In this document: positions 8,746-18,279 of the stretch, piece by piece | Layout: each line of letters opens with the position of its first letter | Position numbering within the stretch: the stretch's first letter is position 1 | Origin: Prochlorococcus sp. AG-363-A03 | GTDB lineage: Bacteria; Cyanobacteriota; Cyanobacteriia; PCC-6307; Cyanobiaceae | DNA: 64,000 nt | NCBI GenBank assembly: GCA_003280445.1 | Contig: QCEW01000003.1 | Coordinates: forward strand, 1 to 64,000 | Direction of reading: 5' to 3' | The notes under the pieces: generated by a model | Told to the model about the DNA's origin: nothing | The model's database searches: none | Seen by the model: the letters and a program-made list of their open reading frames with translations, nothing else | Translations under genes and position numbers: made by a program

Positions 8746-11700
8746 ATGACTAATATAGAATTATTTCAAGCAAACAAATATCCCTTAACGAATGGGATGC
8801 GTCTAATAGAAGCAAGTGCTGGAACAGGGAAAACATTTTCTCTTGCTCATCTTGTCTTAAGGTTATTAACTGAACAAGGATATTCAATAAATGAAATACT
8901 TGTTGTCAGCTTTACAGAAGCAACAGCATCAGAAATAAAAGCAAGAATTATTGAAAGATTAATTTTGGCTTTAAAAGTGATTGAATCAATAAATACAAGC
9001 GTAAAGCCCTATCAAATAGACAACGTATTAAATGAATGGGTCGAATTAAATATAACATCTGAAGAAAGAGCTTTATATATTGCTTCTCTACTCTTAGAAG
9101 CATTGGAGAGAATTGATAATGCAGATATTACTACAATTCATGGTTTTTGCAGTAAAACACTTCGTAGAGACGCTCTTGAGAGTGGAAATTATTTAAATCC
9201 AACCATAGAAAAAAATTCAGAACTACTAATAAATGAAATTGTTGAAGAATATTGGAAAGAAGAAATATTAGAAATAGACACTTCAGAATTAAAAGGGATA
9301 TTTAAAACTAATTTCAATCGTAAGAATTTAATTCAAGTTCTTAATTCATTGGATAATGATCCAAATAATATTTTCAAACAAACATTTAATGACTTAAAAA
9401 TAGAAGAAAGTCTTTCAAATCAATTAACCAACTATATTGAATCATTATGGATAAAATTTAAGGCTTTATGGGAAGAGAAGGGCCAAGAACTTGAAGATTG
9501 CTTCATAGAGATTGCTAAGGATTTAAGGTCTCAGGGTATTAAAGAGACAAAGCCATACTCATCCAAGCCCAGAAAAAATCGTTACGAGCTTTTAAGTAAC
9601 TGGATTGAAGAATATAAAGAAAAAAAGCGTCCATCATATGAAGATATTCAAAATCAAAACCTTATAAATAAATATTTTCATCCTAAAAATATTTATAAAT
9701 TAAATATGAAGTATAAAATTGATTGTTGTTCAAAAGGAATGCAGTCATTTCTAGATATTATAGGAGATTTATATGATAGTCCAGGTGAATTCGTTTGGGA
9801 ACATGCCTTGTTATGGACTAAGAGAGAACTTGACAAAAGAAAATCTAAAAATAGTTTGATAAATTATTCTGATCTACTTAAATTATTAGATTCTAAGAAC
9901 CTAAATAGTAATGGAGTTAAAGATGAAATTAATCCTAGTAATATCTATAAAAACTTAAAACTTAGATATAAAGCAGCCTTAATAGATGAATTCCAAGATA
10001 CTGATCCAGTTCAGTTAAGATTACTAAAAGGAGTCTTTGGCAACCGGTCGACACATCTATTACTAATGATTGGAGATCCAAAGCAAGCAATTTATAGTTT
10101 CAGAGGTGGAAGCTTAAATACATATATGAAAGCCAGGGGAGCTTGTGATCGAATTCATTTAATGAATACTAATTATAGAAGTACAAAACCTCTGATTTTA
10201 ATACTCAATAAATTATTTATTGATGGTTTAATAAGGTCAAATCTATCAACTCAAGAACTTAATCCATGTTCACAAGAAGATCAACTAAAACTGAATGGAA
10301 TAAAAGAACCATTTAAGATAATAAATCTAATAGAAAATCATAAAAAAGGGAAAGTAGAAAGAACTAAATTGGAATCAAAAAGCAAAATAGAAGATAAAAT
10401 TCCGAATGTTATTGGAAATTATTTGTTAGAACTATTAAGCAATAATCCCGACGATTTAAACCCCTCAGATATTTGCATACTAGTTAATAGACACGATCAA
10501 GCTAAAGATATTCATAGCTATTTATCCAAAATAAAAATTCCTTCACAACTCCTAAGCAATGAAAATATATTTACTAGAGAGGGAGGTCAAATCCTGCAGA
10601 TTTTCATTAACTGTATCGTCAGTCCATATAACCAACAAAAACTTGCCCTACTAGCATGTTCTGAGCTAATGCAATGGGAAAAAGAAAAACTTATTGAATC
10701 AAAAATTAATGGCGATTTTGATTCATTATCTTCGAAGTTCTATGAACTTTCCAAATTATTTCCAAAAATTGGATTATTAGGGTGTTTATCAAACTTTCTA
10801 GAAGGGAAGTTATTAGCTGATCTTTCTCGTAGAGGAACTTTATTAGATGATCTTTATCAAAGCTCTCAGTTAGTAGACGAACAGATCTATCGACAGAAAT
10901 TTAATGCTTTCAGAGCATCACAATGGCTTAGTAGTCAAAGGTTCCTATCCATTGGGGAAATACCTGAAGAATATCAACCTAACAGTGCCATTAGTAATAG
11001 CTCCGTGAATATAATTACAATTCACAAGAGTAAAGGACTTCAATTTAAAATAGTAATTTGTCCATACTTGTGGCAAAAGCCTCCAGATAAAAATAATCAT
11101 TTATGGAAAGACAATCAAAATCTATTAATTTCTAAAAAGTATAAATGGCATAGAAAATATAGTTCATATCAAGATTACATTAGAAAAGAATCATTAAAAG
11201 AAGCAGAGCGGTTAGCTTACGTTGCTTTTACAAGAGCTAAAAAACAATTAATTGTCCTTTGGGCAAAGGCTGCTGGCCAAGAAGGAAACCCTCTTTCAGG
11301 TTTTTTATTTGGATCTGAATCAATAAATTTAAATATAGAAGACCATACAAAAGAAATGATGGAAAAGTCATTCAAGAAAAGGGAGCTAAAAGTTGATATT
11401 CAAGATGTAAGAGCAATTGACACTAATAAAACATGGACTCAACCTAAAAGTGAAGTCAAATTATCGCTTGGACAAATTCCTAACCATCAGTTTGAGAATA
11501 GTTGGGGAAGGTATAGTTTTTCAAAATGGATAATACAAAAAAATGACGAATTAATTCTCAAAAACTTATCAGATGAGTTGAATGAAGATCATACTTTTAA
11601 AGATGATGTTGAAGATGTAACTCTCCAAAAAATTGATCAAGTATTTTCAGACAAAGATCAAAGAATTGACAAATTAGAAGATCAGATATGTTTCAAAGAA

Positions 11701-12531
11701 AGTCCTATTGGAGATTTTCCTCGAGGCCCTATAGCAGGGACTTGTCTACATAAAATACTTGAAAGAATAGATTTCAATGATATTGAAAATCAAATAAAAG
11801 TCTCCACCATAATAGAAGAAGAATTAAATATAGTTAATATAAGTAATTCATTTATTGAACCAATTAAAATTTTATTAAACAGAATTGCAAATATCCCTTT
11901 AGGGGGGCCTTTAGGTAATTTTAAAATGAAAACTTTAAATTCCAAAAGCTCTATCAAAGAATTAAAATTTGATATTCCAATTTGTCATGAAGCTAATCCT
12001 ATTAATACTCTCGAATTATCATCAATATTTAAAGAAGATGCTCAAAATAAATATGGCTCAGACTATATAAATAAACTGATGAATCTAAATATCTATAGCA
12101 GTGGTTTCTTAACCGGATCCATAGACCAAGTTTTTGCAGACAACCCAAATCATGAAATTGCTAAATGGTGGGTTTTAGATTGGAAAAGTAACTGGATAGG
12201 AAGTCCGTTATCAAAAGAGGATTGTTCTTCTTGTGGTCCCTCAAATTATTCAACTGCTAGAATGGATGAAGAAATGTACCATCATCACTATCCACTACAA
12301 GCCCATATATATTTACTTGCTTTACATAGATTTCTAAATTGGAGACTCCCCGGTTATTCACCCAAAAAACATCTTGGAGGTTATATTTACGTCTTTTTAA
12401 GAGGGCTTCCAGATAAAGATGATTTAGTAGATAAGAATTTTCCTAAAAGTACTCCAGGCTTAATCGTCGAACCTGCCCCTATTGAAAGAATTCAAAAGTT
12501 AGATTTATTGATTAAAAGACGTCAAAAATGA
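8746..12531 (+). CDS. recB: Exodeoxyribonuclease V subunit beta (RecB)
   Basis: This 1261-residue protein is the 3'-5' helicase and nuclease subunit of RecBCD. Helicase motifs appear in order: IEASAGTGKTFSLAH (Walker A, GTGKT at 26-30), ALIDEFQDTDPVQLRLL, MIGDPKQAIYSFRGG, ITIHKSKGLQFKIV and YVAFTRAKKQLIV. The C-terminal nuclease domain has GTCLHKILERI, then VLDWKSNW (the D-x-K pair) and YPLQAHIYLLAL, so both activities look intact. The gene ends by overlapping recD by 4 bases (ATGA), which implies translational coupling. It is shorter in linker regions than many proteobacterial RecB proteins but complete. Confidence 0.96.
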   Translation: MTNIELFQANKYPLTNGMRLIEASAGTGKTFSLAHLVLRLLTEQGYSINEILVVSFTEATASEIKARIIERLILALKVIESINTSVKPYQIDNVLNEWVELNITSEERALYIASLLLEALERIDNADITTIHGFCSKTLRRDALESGNYLNPTIEKNSELLINEIVEEYWKEEILEIDTSELKGIFKTNFNRKNLIQVLNSLDNDPNNIFKQTFNDLKIEESLSNQLTNYIESLWIKFKALWEEKGQELEDCFIEIAKDLRSQGIKETKPYSSKPRKNRYELLSNWIEEYKEKKRPSYEDIQNQNLINKYFHPKNIYKLNMKYKIDCCSKGMQSFLDIIGDLYDSPGEFVWEHALLWTKRELDKRKSKNSLINYSDLLKLLDSKNLNSNGVKDEINPSNIYKNLKLRYKAALIDEFQDTDPVQLRLLKGVFGNRSTHLLLMIGDPKQAIYSFRGGSLNTYMKARGACDRIHLMNTNYRSTKPLILILNKLFIDGLIRSNLSTQELNPCSQEDQLKLNGIKEPFKIINLIENHKKGKVERTKLESKSKIEDKIPNVIGNYLLELLSNNPDDLNPSDICILVNRHDQAKDIHSYLSKIKIPSQLLSNENIFTREGGQILQIFINCIVSPYNQQKLALLACSELMQWEKEKLIESKINGDFDSLSSKFYELSKLFPKIGLLGCLSNFLEGKLLADLSRRGTLLDDLYQSSQLVDEQIYRQKFNAFRASQWLSSQRFLSIGEIPEEYQPNSAISNSSVNIITIHKSKGLQFKIVICPYLWQKPPDKNNHLWKDNQNLLISKKYKWHRKYSSYQDYIRKESLKEAERLAYVAFTRAKKQLIVLWAKAAGQEGNPLSGFLFGSESINLNIEDHTKEMMEKSFKKRELKVDIQDVRAIDTNKTWTQPKSEVKLSLGQIPNHQFENSWGRYSFSKWIIQKNDELILKNLSDELNEDHTFKDDVEDVTLQKIDQVFSDKDQRIDKLEDQICFKESPIGDFPRGPIAGTCLHKILERIDFNDIENQIKVSTIIEEELNIVNISNSFIEPIKILLNRIANIPLGGPLGNFKMKTLNSKSSIKELKFDIPICHEANPINTLELSSIFKEDAQNKYGSDYINKLMNLNIYSSGFLTGSIDQVFADNPNHEIAKWWVLDWKSNWIGSPLSKEDCSSCGPSNYSTARMDEEMYHHHYPLQAHIYLLALHRFLNWRLPGYSPKKHLGGYIYVFLRGLPDKDDLVDKNFPKSTPGLIVEPAPIERIQKLDLLIKRRQK

Positions 12532-14249
12532 GAGAACCATTGAAAAAACATTTTTCAACTAGTTTAAATAAATCATTATTAGCTACTCTAATTCGCTATA
12601 TCCCACCCATAGAGTTTAATGAAGCATTAATTGATGTCGTAAATGTCTTAATGGATGGATTATTAAGAGGTGAAGTTTATATAGACATGAAGGAAATCCC
12701 TAAAAATCTTGAACTTAAATATAAAGGTTGGCCCACCTGTCACATGAAAGCCTTGTTAAAGAGTGGCTGGACTAAAGGAGATAACTCCCCAATAGTTTTA
12801 AATGGGGAGTTAGTCAGTTGGCGTCGAACACATAATGAGATAATTGAGACCATTCATAAAATACTTCTAAGGAATCACCCTATTAAACAGCTATCTAAAG
12901 AATCACCTCTTCGAATTGATGCTAAGAATTTAGAGCATCTAAATATTCAACAAATAGAAGCTGTGAACCTTGTTAAAAGTGAGCAAATCATCTTATTAAG
13001 TGGTGGACCAGGCACAGGTAAGACCAGTACCATCCTTCAAATGCTTGTACAAGCACTAACAAAGAATCCCACTCTTGATATTGCAATGGCTGCTCCAACA
13101 GGGAAAGCCGCAAAAAAACTAAAAGATACTATTCAAGAAGGTATTGAAGATTTTGAAGATCCTTTAAAGGATAAACTTTCTAACATTCCTTCTAAAACAT
13201 TACATAAATGGTTAGAAGCAGGACCAAATGGCTTCAAAAGAAACTCTCAACGTCTATTAAAATTAGATCTAATAGTTATAGATGAGATGTCAATGGTTGA
13301 CTTGCTAACAATTAATGGATTGCTCGATGCTTTAACAAAATCATGTCAAATAATCCTAGTCGGTGATCCTGACCAATTATTACCAATAGGAAGTGGTGGT
13401 ATATGGCAAATTTTGCAAGAGAAAGAAACGAAAACGAACTTTCAATCAAACTCAGTCCAACTTACAAAGTCATACCGCAACAAAGGAGATATCGCTTTAT
13501 TAAGAAATACACTAAAAGATGAAGGAGTAAATGCTTTTTGGAACCTGCTTTCAATGAAAGAAGATTCATCAAATATAAGTCAATACCTTTCATCACTAAA
13601 AAGTATTCCAGATCCCGTAGTAAGGACGCTTTTCAACTATAGAAAGAAGCTTAAAAAGTTAACTGAAGAATCTATTAATTATATTCCCAATGAAGCATGG
13701 CAATCAAGCATGATTGAGGTAGCACAATCAGATGAGATTCTAAAACTCTTTAAATTCATAGATAATCTTCTTATACTTTGTCCGCAAAGATATGGACCCT
13801 GGGGTGTAAAAAAAATCCACGAATTTCTTTTAGGAAAAAAATTTGATAAGGAAGTACACAAGTGGGAGGAGGGAACCCCAATCATGGCAAAAAGTAATCA
13901 ACCTGAAATAGGTTTAGCGAATGGAGACGTTGGGATAATTATTGGCAACGGCGAGAAAAGACGTTTTTTATTTAATGTTTTTTCTGAGGAACAAAGACTA
14001 GTAACTCGATTAATAAACCCATCAAGGCTAAATCTTTATGATGCGGCATATGCAATGACAATTCATAAAGCACAGGGGAGTGAAGCTGATCAAGTTCTTT
14101 TACTTTGGCCAAGCACCTTAAAAGTTTCAGAAGAGAAACCTCTCCTAAAATTTTATTCTGATGATTATGAAAAAAGAATGCTTTACACAGCTATAACTCG
14201 TGCCAAAAAAAAATTACTGGTAATTACCAATAAAGAAGAAGACTTTTAA
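12528..14249 (+). CDS. recD: Exodeoxyribonuclease V subunit alpha (RecD)
   Basis: This 573-residue SF1B 5'-3' helicase is the fast motor subunit of RecBCD. It has Walker A GGPGTGKT (159-166), the DExx box LIVIDEMSMVDLL, VGDPDQLLPIGSGGIWQIL (motif III), TIHKAQGSEADQVLLLWP (motif V) and YTAITRAKKKLLVI (motif VI). The N-terminal about 120 residues would contact RecB/RecC. The start codon overlaps the recB stop (ATGA). Some clade-specific shortening relative to E. coli RecD (about 608 residues) is normal. A separate SF1 helicase at 52287-53747 is more like Dda and should not be confused with this subunit. Confidence 0.96.
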   Translation: MREPLKKHFSTSLNKSLLATLIRYIPPIEFNEALIDVVNVLMDGLLRGEVYIDMKEIPKNLELKYKGWPTCHMKALLKSGWTKGDNSPIVLNGELVSWRRTHNEIIETIHKILLRNHPIKQLSKESPLRIDAKNLEHLNIQQIEAVNLVKSEQIILLSGGPGTGKTSTILQMLVQALTKNPTLDIAMAAPTGKAAKKLKDTIQEGIEDFEDPLKDKLSNIPSKTLHKWLEAGPNGFKRNSQRLLKLDLIVIDEMSMVDLLTINGLLDALTKSCQIILVGDPDQLLPIGSGGIWQILQEKETKTNFQSNSVQLTKSYRNKGDIALLRNTLKDEGVNAFWNLLSMKEDSSNISQYLSSLKSIPDPVVRTLFNYRKKLKKLTEESINYIPNEAWQSSMIEVAQSDEILKLFKFIDNLLILCPQRYGPWGVKKIHEFLLGKKFDKEVHKWEEGTPIMAKSNQPEIGLANGDVGIIIGNGEKRRFLFNVFSEEQRLVTRLINPSRLNLYDAAYAMTIHKAQGSEADQVLLLWPSTLKVSEEKPLLKFYSDDYEKRMLYTAITRAKKKLLVITNKEEDF

Positions 14250-14354
14250 AGATGTGGTCAACTTATTCCTAAAAGGATTTTTGAGATGATAAAATGATTC
14301 TTATATCCCTTTAACAAGGCGAGTCAGCAAAGCACGGTTATACACCGATCGGAA

Positions 14355-14388
14355 GTTGCCTGCCTAATTTGAAGGACAAAAAGGCAAC
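14355..14388 (+). promoter_or_regulatory. Possible stem-loop in the deaD leader
   Basis: The arms GTTGCCT (14355-14361) and AGGCAAC (14382-14388) can form a 7-bp perfect stem around a 20-nt loop that contains GAAGGA. The structure ends 9 bases before the deaD start codon and lies in a 148-bp leader, long for this genome. It could hold the ribosome-binding region in a structure. That would fit the temperature or autoregulation known for cold-induced DEAD-box helicase genes, but this is inference only. Confidence 0.35.
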
Positions 14389-14397
14389 CATTATTAG

Positions 14398-16164
14398 ATG
14401 ACAAATAAAAATCTACATGAGGATACCTCATGTCCAGTAGATCAAGATGTTCTCGATGAATCTACTGAGAATGTATTGGATGAAGGTGACCAAAATTCAA
14501 AAAATGGATTTTCGGAATTTAATTTTAGCGAAGAACTAATTCAAACAATCTCCAATCAAGGCTACTCTTCACCTACTCCTATTCAAAAAGCTGCAATTCC
14601 TGAATTACTTCTTGGTAGAGATTTAGTTGGACAAGCTCAAACAGGTACAGGTAAAACAGCCGCATTTGCATTGCCTATCCTTGAAAGACTGAAAAAGAAT
14701 GTTGGACATCCACAAGTATTAGTTTTAGCTCCAACTCGCGAGTTGGCTATGCAAGTGGCTGAATCATTTCGTACATATTCCGCAGGTCATCCGCATTTTA
14801 AAGTACTAGCAATATATGGAGGCTCTGATTTCCGAAATCAAATCAACACTCTTAGGAGGGGAGTTGATGTAGTCGTTGGGACTCCTGGGCGAGTCATGGA
14901 TCATATGCGACAAAAGACTCTCAATACTAGTCATTTAAGTTGTTTAGTTCTTGATGAAGCTGATGAAATGTTAAGGATGGGATTTATTGATGATGTTGAG
15001 TGGATTTTAGAACAATTACCAGAGGAGAGGCAACTGGTTTTATTCTCCGCGACAATGCCATCTGAGATAAGAAGATTATCAAAAAAATATTTAAATAGTC
15101 CTGCGGAAATAACTATAAAAGCAACTGAATTGAAGGAAAGGCTTATCAGGCAAAGGTACATAAGCGTTCAAAATATTTATAAAGTTAATGCACTCCAAAG
15201 AGTACTTGAAGCTGTATCAGAAGAGGGAGTAATAATATTTGCTAGAACAAAAGCTATTACAATTGTAGTAGCTGAAAAATTAGAATCATACGGATATAAT
15301 GTAGCTGTTTTAAATGGAGATATCCCTCAAAATCAAAGGGAAAGAACAGTTGAAAGATTAAGACAGGGTTCTATCAATATTTTAGTAGCTACAGATGTCG
15401 CAGCAAGAGGTCTTGATGTCGATCGAATTGGTTTAGTTATAAATTATGACATGCCATTTGATCGCGAAGCTTATGTTCATAGAATTGGCAGAACTGGTCG
15501 TGCAGGAAGGAATGGTGAAGCTATTCTTTTTGTCAATCCAAGAGAAAGATCATTTTTAAGTAATCTTGAAAGAGCTGTAGGTCAACCAATTGAAAAAATG
15601 GATATTCCAGACAATGAACTTATCAACAGCAACCGAATTCAGAAGCTTAAAGAAAAATTAATAAAAGCTGCCTCAACGGAAAGAGAGAACCCAGAAGAGT
15701 CAGACATTCTAGACACATTAATAACAAATGTTGAAAAAGAATTGGATATAGATCCGAAAGATTTAACACTTGCTGCATTAAATTTAGCAGTTGGTTTTAA
15801 TCCACTCCTTGAGAATGGAAGTGAGGATTGGATCAGGCAATCAGCTCAAAGGAATACAAGAAATGATCGACGAGATAACAAATTCAAACAACGTCGCAGA
15901 GGTGATTTTGATAACAACCGACTTGAAGATGAAATGGACAGATTCAGGGTCGAAGTTGGACATCGAGATAGAGTTAAACCTGGGAATCTAGTAGGAGCGA
16001 TTGCGAATGAAGCGGGACTAAAAGGAAGATCTATAGGCAGAATAAGAATATTTGAGAACTACAGCCTTGTAGATTTACCAAAACAAATGCCTGATAATGT
16101 TTTCCAAGCTCTAAAGAAAGTCAAAGTAATGAATAGAGAATTACAGATAAACAGAGCTGACTGA
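14398..16164 (+). CDS. deaD: DEAD-box ATP-dependent RNA helicase (DeaD/CsdA type)
   Basis: This 588-residue RNA helicase has the Q motif (GYSSPTPIQKAAIP), Walker A AQTGTGKT (80-87), PTRELAMQV, the DEAD box VLDEADEMLRMGF, SAT, ATDVAARGLDVDRI and HRIGRTGRAG. A basic Arg/Asn-rich linker (about 480-500) precedes a C-terminal DbpA-like RNA-binding domain (about 507-587, VGAIANEAGLKGRSIGRIRI). That architecture is the CsdA/DeaD type, with roles in cold adaptation, ribosome assembly and RNA decay. An acidic N-terminal extension of about 38 residues precedes the helicase core. The 148-bp leader before the start carries a possible stem-loop. It follows recD on the same strand. Confidence 0.93.
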   Translation: MTNKNLHEDTSCPVDQDVLDESTENVLDEGDQNSKNGFSEFNFSEELIQTISNQGYSSPTPIQKAAIPELLLGRDLVGQAQTGTGKTAAFALPILERLKKNVGHPQVLVLAPTRELAMQVAESFRTYSAGHPHFKVLAIYGGSDFRNQINTLRRGVDVVVGTPGRVMDHMRQKTLNTSHLSCLVLDEADEMLRMGFIDDVEWILEQLPEERQLVLFSATMPSEIRRLSKKYLNSPAEITIKATELKERLIRQRYISVQNIYKVNALQRVLEAVSEEGVIIFARTKAITIVVAEKLESYGYNVAVLNGDIPQNQRERTVERLRQGSINILVATDVAARGLDVDRIGLVINYDMPFDREAYVHRIGRTGRAGRNGEAILFVNPRERSFLSNLERAVGQPIEKMDIPDNELINSNRIQKLKEKLIKAASTERENPEESDILDTLITNVEKELDIDPKDLTLAALNLAVGFNPLLENGSEDWIRQSAQRNTRNDRRDNKFKQRRRGDFDNNRLEDEMDRFRVEVGHRDRVKPGNLVGAIANEAGLKGRSIGRIRIFENYSLVDLPKQMPDNVFQALKKVKVMNRELQINRAD

Positions 16165-16184
16165 TAGAAAAAACCACTAATAAA

Positions 16185-16469
16185 ATGCTTAGTAAATTAT
16201 TATTAAGAAGCATGATCATATTTCTTCTCATAGATATAGGTATCAATTTGGAAGCTCAGGAAAAAACAATTAGTACCAAAAATAGTCTTATCAATAAATT
16301 CTGTATTGCGACATTAAAATCAAAACTTGATATAAAGAATAAGCAAAATTTAAATGAAATTAGTGATTTTACATGTGATTGTTTTTTTGAAAAATATAAT
16401 TCTGGAAATTCTTTAAAGAACTCTCGTACTTACTGTAGGGATAAAGCTTCTGAGAAGTACAATCTCTAA
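16185..16469 (+). CDS. Small secreted cysteine-containing protein of unknown function
   Basis: This 94-residue protein has a likely signal peptide (hydrophobic MIIFLLIDIGI, possible cleavage after LEA at 24). The mature part is about 70 residues with four cysteines, at 40, 64, 66 and 84, in the pattern FC...CDCF...YCRDK. The even number suggests disulfides or a metal site in the periplasm or thylakoid lumen. I do not recognise the family. It lies 20 bp after deaD and 21 bp before an ABC exporter gene, so it may be co-transcribed with both. Codon use matches its neighbours. An artefactual open frame is possible but unlikely given the signal peptide and spacing. Confidence 0.6.
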   Translation: MLSKLLLRSMIIFLLIDIGINLEAQEKTISTKNSLINKFCIATLKSKLDIKNKQNLNEISDFTCDCFFEKYNSGNSLKNSRTYCRDKASEKYNL

Positions 16470-16490
16470 AAGAATATTAATCTAAATCAA

Positions 16491-18278
16491 ATGTATACTT
16501 CAAATTCAAAAATAAAAAAAATCCCATTAACAAGACTTTTAAGTAATCTTAAAAGTCAAAAGCGCCTTATTTATTCAGCTATTACTTGCTCAATACTAAA
16601 TAAGTTTTTTGATCTTGCACCACCAGTATTAATTGGCATATCTGTTGATGTAGTAGTAAGAAAAGAAAGTTCATGGTTAGGTTCAATTGGCTTTAATACT
16701 GTCCCAGACCAGTTAATTGCACTTGCAATAATTTCATTCTTAATTTGGACTGCTGAGTCATTCTTTGAATATTTATATGGATTATTGTGGAGAAATTTAG
16801 CTCAAAAGACACAGCACTATTTAAGAATTAAAGCATATGACCATTTGCAAAAATTAGAAATGACTTTCTTCGAATCAGATAATACAGGAAGGCTAATGAC
16901 TGTATTGAATGACGATATTAATCAACTAGAGAGATTCTTAGATGAAGGAGCTAATAAAATTATTCAATTAATAATTACTGTTTTTATTGTTGGTGGGGCA
17001 ATGATTTTATTAGCTCCAGGCATTGCATTGTTAGCATTCATCCCTATTCCATTTATTCTCTGGGGTTCGATTAATTTTCAGAAGAACCTAGCTCCACGTT
17101 ACCTTGAAGTCAGAGAAAGAGCTGGAGATCTTGCCTCTCGACTGAATAATAACCTCAGTGGAATGCTTACTATTAAAAGTTTCGCTACTGAGGATTGGGA
17201 ACTTGAAAGATTAAGAATCGATAGTAATTTATATCAAGAAAGTAATAGAAAGGCAATTAAGCTATCAGCAGCATTTATACCATTAATTAGATTCGCAATA
17301 CTATTTGCATTCCTTGCCATATTAATTTCTGGAGGCTTCCAAGCTTGGAAAGGATTAATGCCAGTTGGAACTTATAGTTTTTTAGTTTTTATTACTCAAA
17401 GATTACTATGGCCCTTAACGACATTAGGGCATATTTTGGATGATTATCAAAGATCAATGGCCTCAACAAATAGAGTTTTAGATTTAATAGATACTCCAAT
17501 AAAGATTAAAACAGGAAAAATCAAATTAAATCCTAATGATGTTCAAGGTGAAATCAAATTTAAAAATATTGATTTTACATACCAAGGTCGGCCTCAAGTT
17601 CTCAAAAACTTTAATTTAAATATTAGTCCTGGTAAGAAAATAGGAATTGTAGGTGCTACAGGTTCTGGTAAAAGTACACTTGTAAAACTATTATTAAGGC
17701 TGTATAAAATTAGTAAAGGTTCAATAGAAATTGATGGAAACTCAATTGAACTAATGGATTTAAAAAGTTTACGAAGATGTATTTCATTAGTAAGTCAGGA
17801 AACATATTTATTCCAAGGCACAATTGAAGAAAATATTTCTTATGGATCACAAAATATTGATAAATCAAAAATAAAGAATGCTGCAGACATTTCCGAAGCA
17901 ACTGAATTTATCACTCAACTGCCAGAAGGGCTAAACACAATCGTAGGAGAAAGAGGACAAAAGTTATCTGGTGGACAAAGACAAAGAATTGCTATCGCAA
18001 GGGCAATATTAAAAAATGCCCCAATATTAATATTAGATGAGGCAACAGCATCTGTAGACAATGAAACTGAAGCCGCCATTCAAAGATCTCTAAAGAAGAT
18101 AACTAATAGTTGTACGACAATTGTTATTGCACATCGTTTAAGCACAGTAATAGATGCTGACGAAATTATAGTTTTAGATAAAGGTAAAATTATCGAGAAA
18201 GGGACGCATTTTTCACTTCTAAAAAATAGAGAATTCTATTATTACCTTTGGAAAATTCAAGCTGGTGAAAATAATTAA
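16491..18278 (+). CDS. ABC exporter, fused membrane and ATPase domains (MsbA/MDR type)
   Basis: This 595-residue half-transporter has an N-terminal six-helix exporter domain (about 25-325) and an ATPase domain (about 345-590). The ATPase motifs are GATGSGKS (about 388), the signature LSGGQRQRIAIARAIL (about 491), ILILDEATASVDNE (Walker B) and the switch AHRLSTV. The segment RLNNNLSGMLTIKSFATED is typical of homodimeric lipid or drug exporters. The substrate is unknown, and lipids, peptides or xenobiotics are all possible. It ends one base before the stop of the convergent PsbP-like gene. The small secreted protein upstream is a possible but unproven partner. Confidence 0.9.
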   Translation: MYTSNSKIKKIPLTRLLSNLKSQKRLIYSAITCSILNKFFDLAPPVLIGISVDVVVRKESSWLGSIGFNTVPDQLIALAIISFLIWTAESFFEYLYGLLWRNLAQKTQHYLRIKAYDHLQKLEMTFFESDNTGRLMTVLNDDINQLERFLDEGANKIIQLIITVFIVGGAMILLAPGIALLAFIPIPFILWGSINFQKNLAPRYLEVRERAGDLASRLNNNLSGMLTIKSFATEDWELERLRIDSNLYQESNRKAIKLSAAFIPLIRFAILFAFLAILISGGFQAWKGLMPVGTYSFLVFITQRLLWPLTTLGHILDDYQRSMASTNRVLDLIDTPIKIKTGKIKLNPNDVQGEIKFKNIDFTYQGRPQVLKNFNLNISPGKKIGIVGATGSGKSTLVKLLLRLYKISKGSIEIDGNSIELMDLKSLRRCISLVSQETYLFQGTIEENISYGSQNIDKSKIKNAADISEATEFITQLPEGLNTIVGERGQKLSGGQRQRIAIARAILKNAPILILDEATASVDNETEAAIQRSLKKITNSCTTIVIAHRLSTVIDADEIIVLDKGKIIEKGTHFSLLKNREFYYYLWKIQAGENN

Positions 18279-18279
18279 A

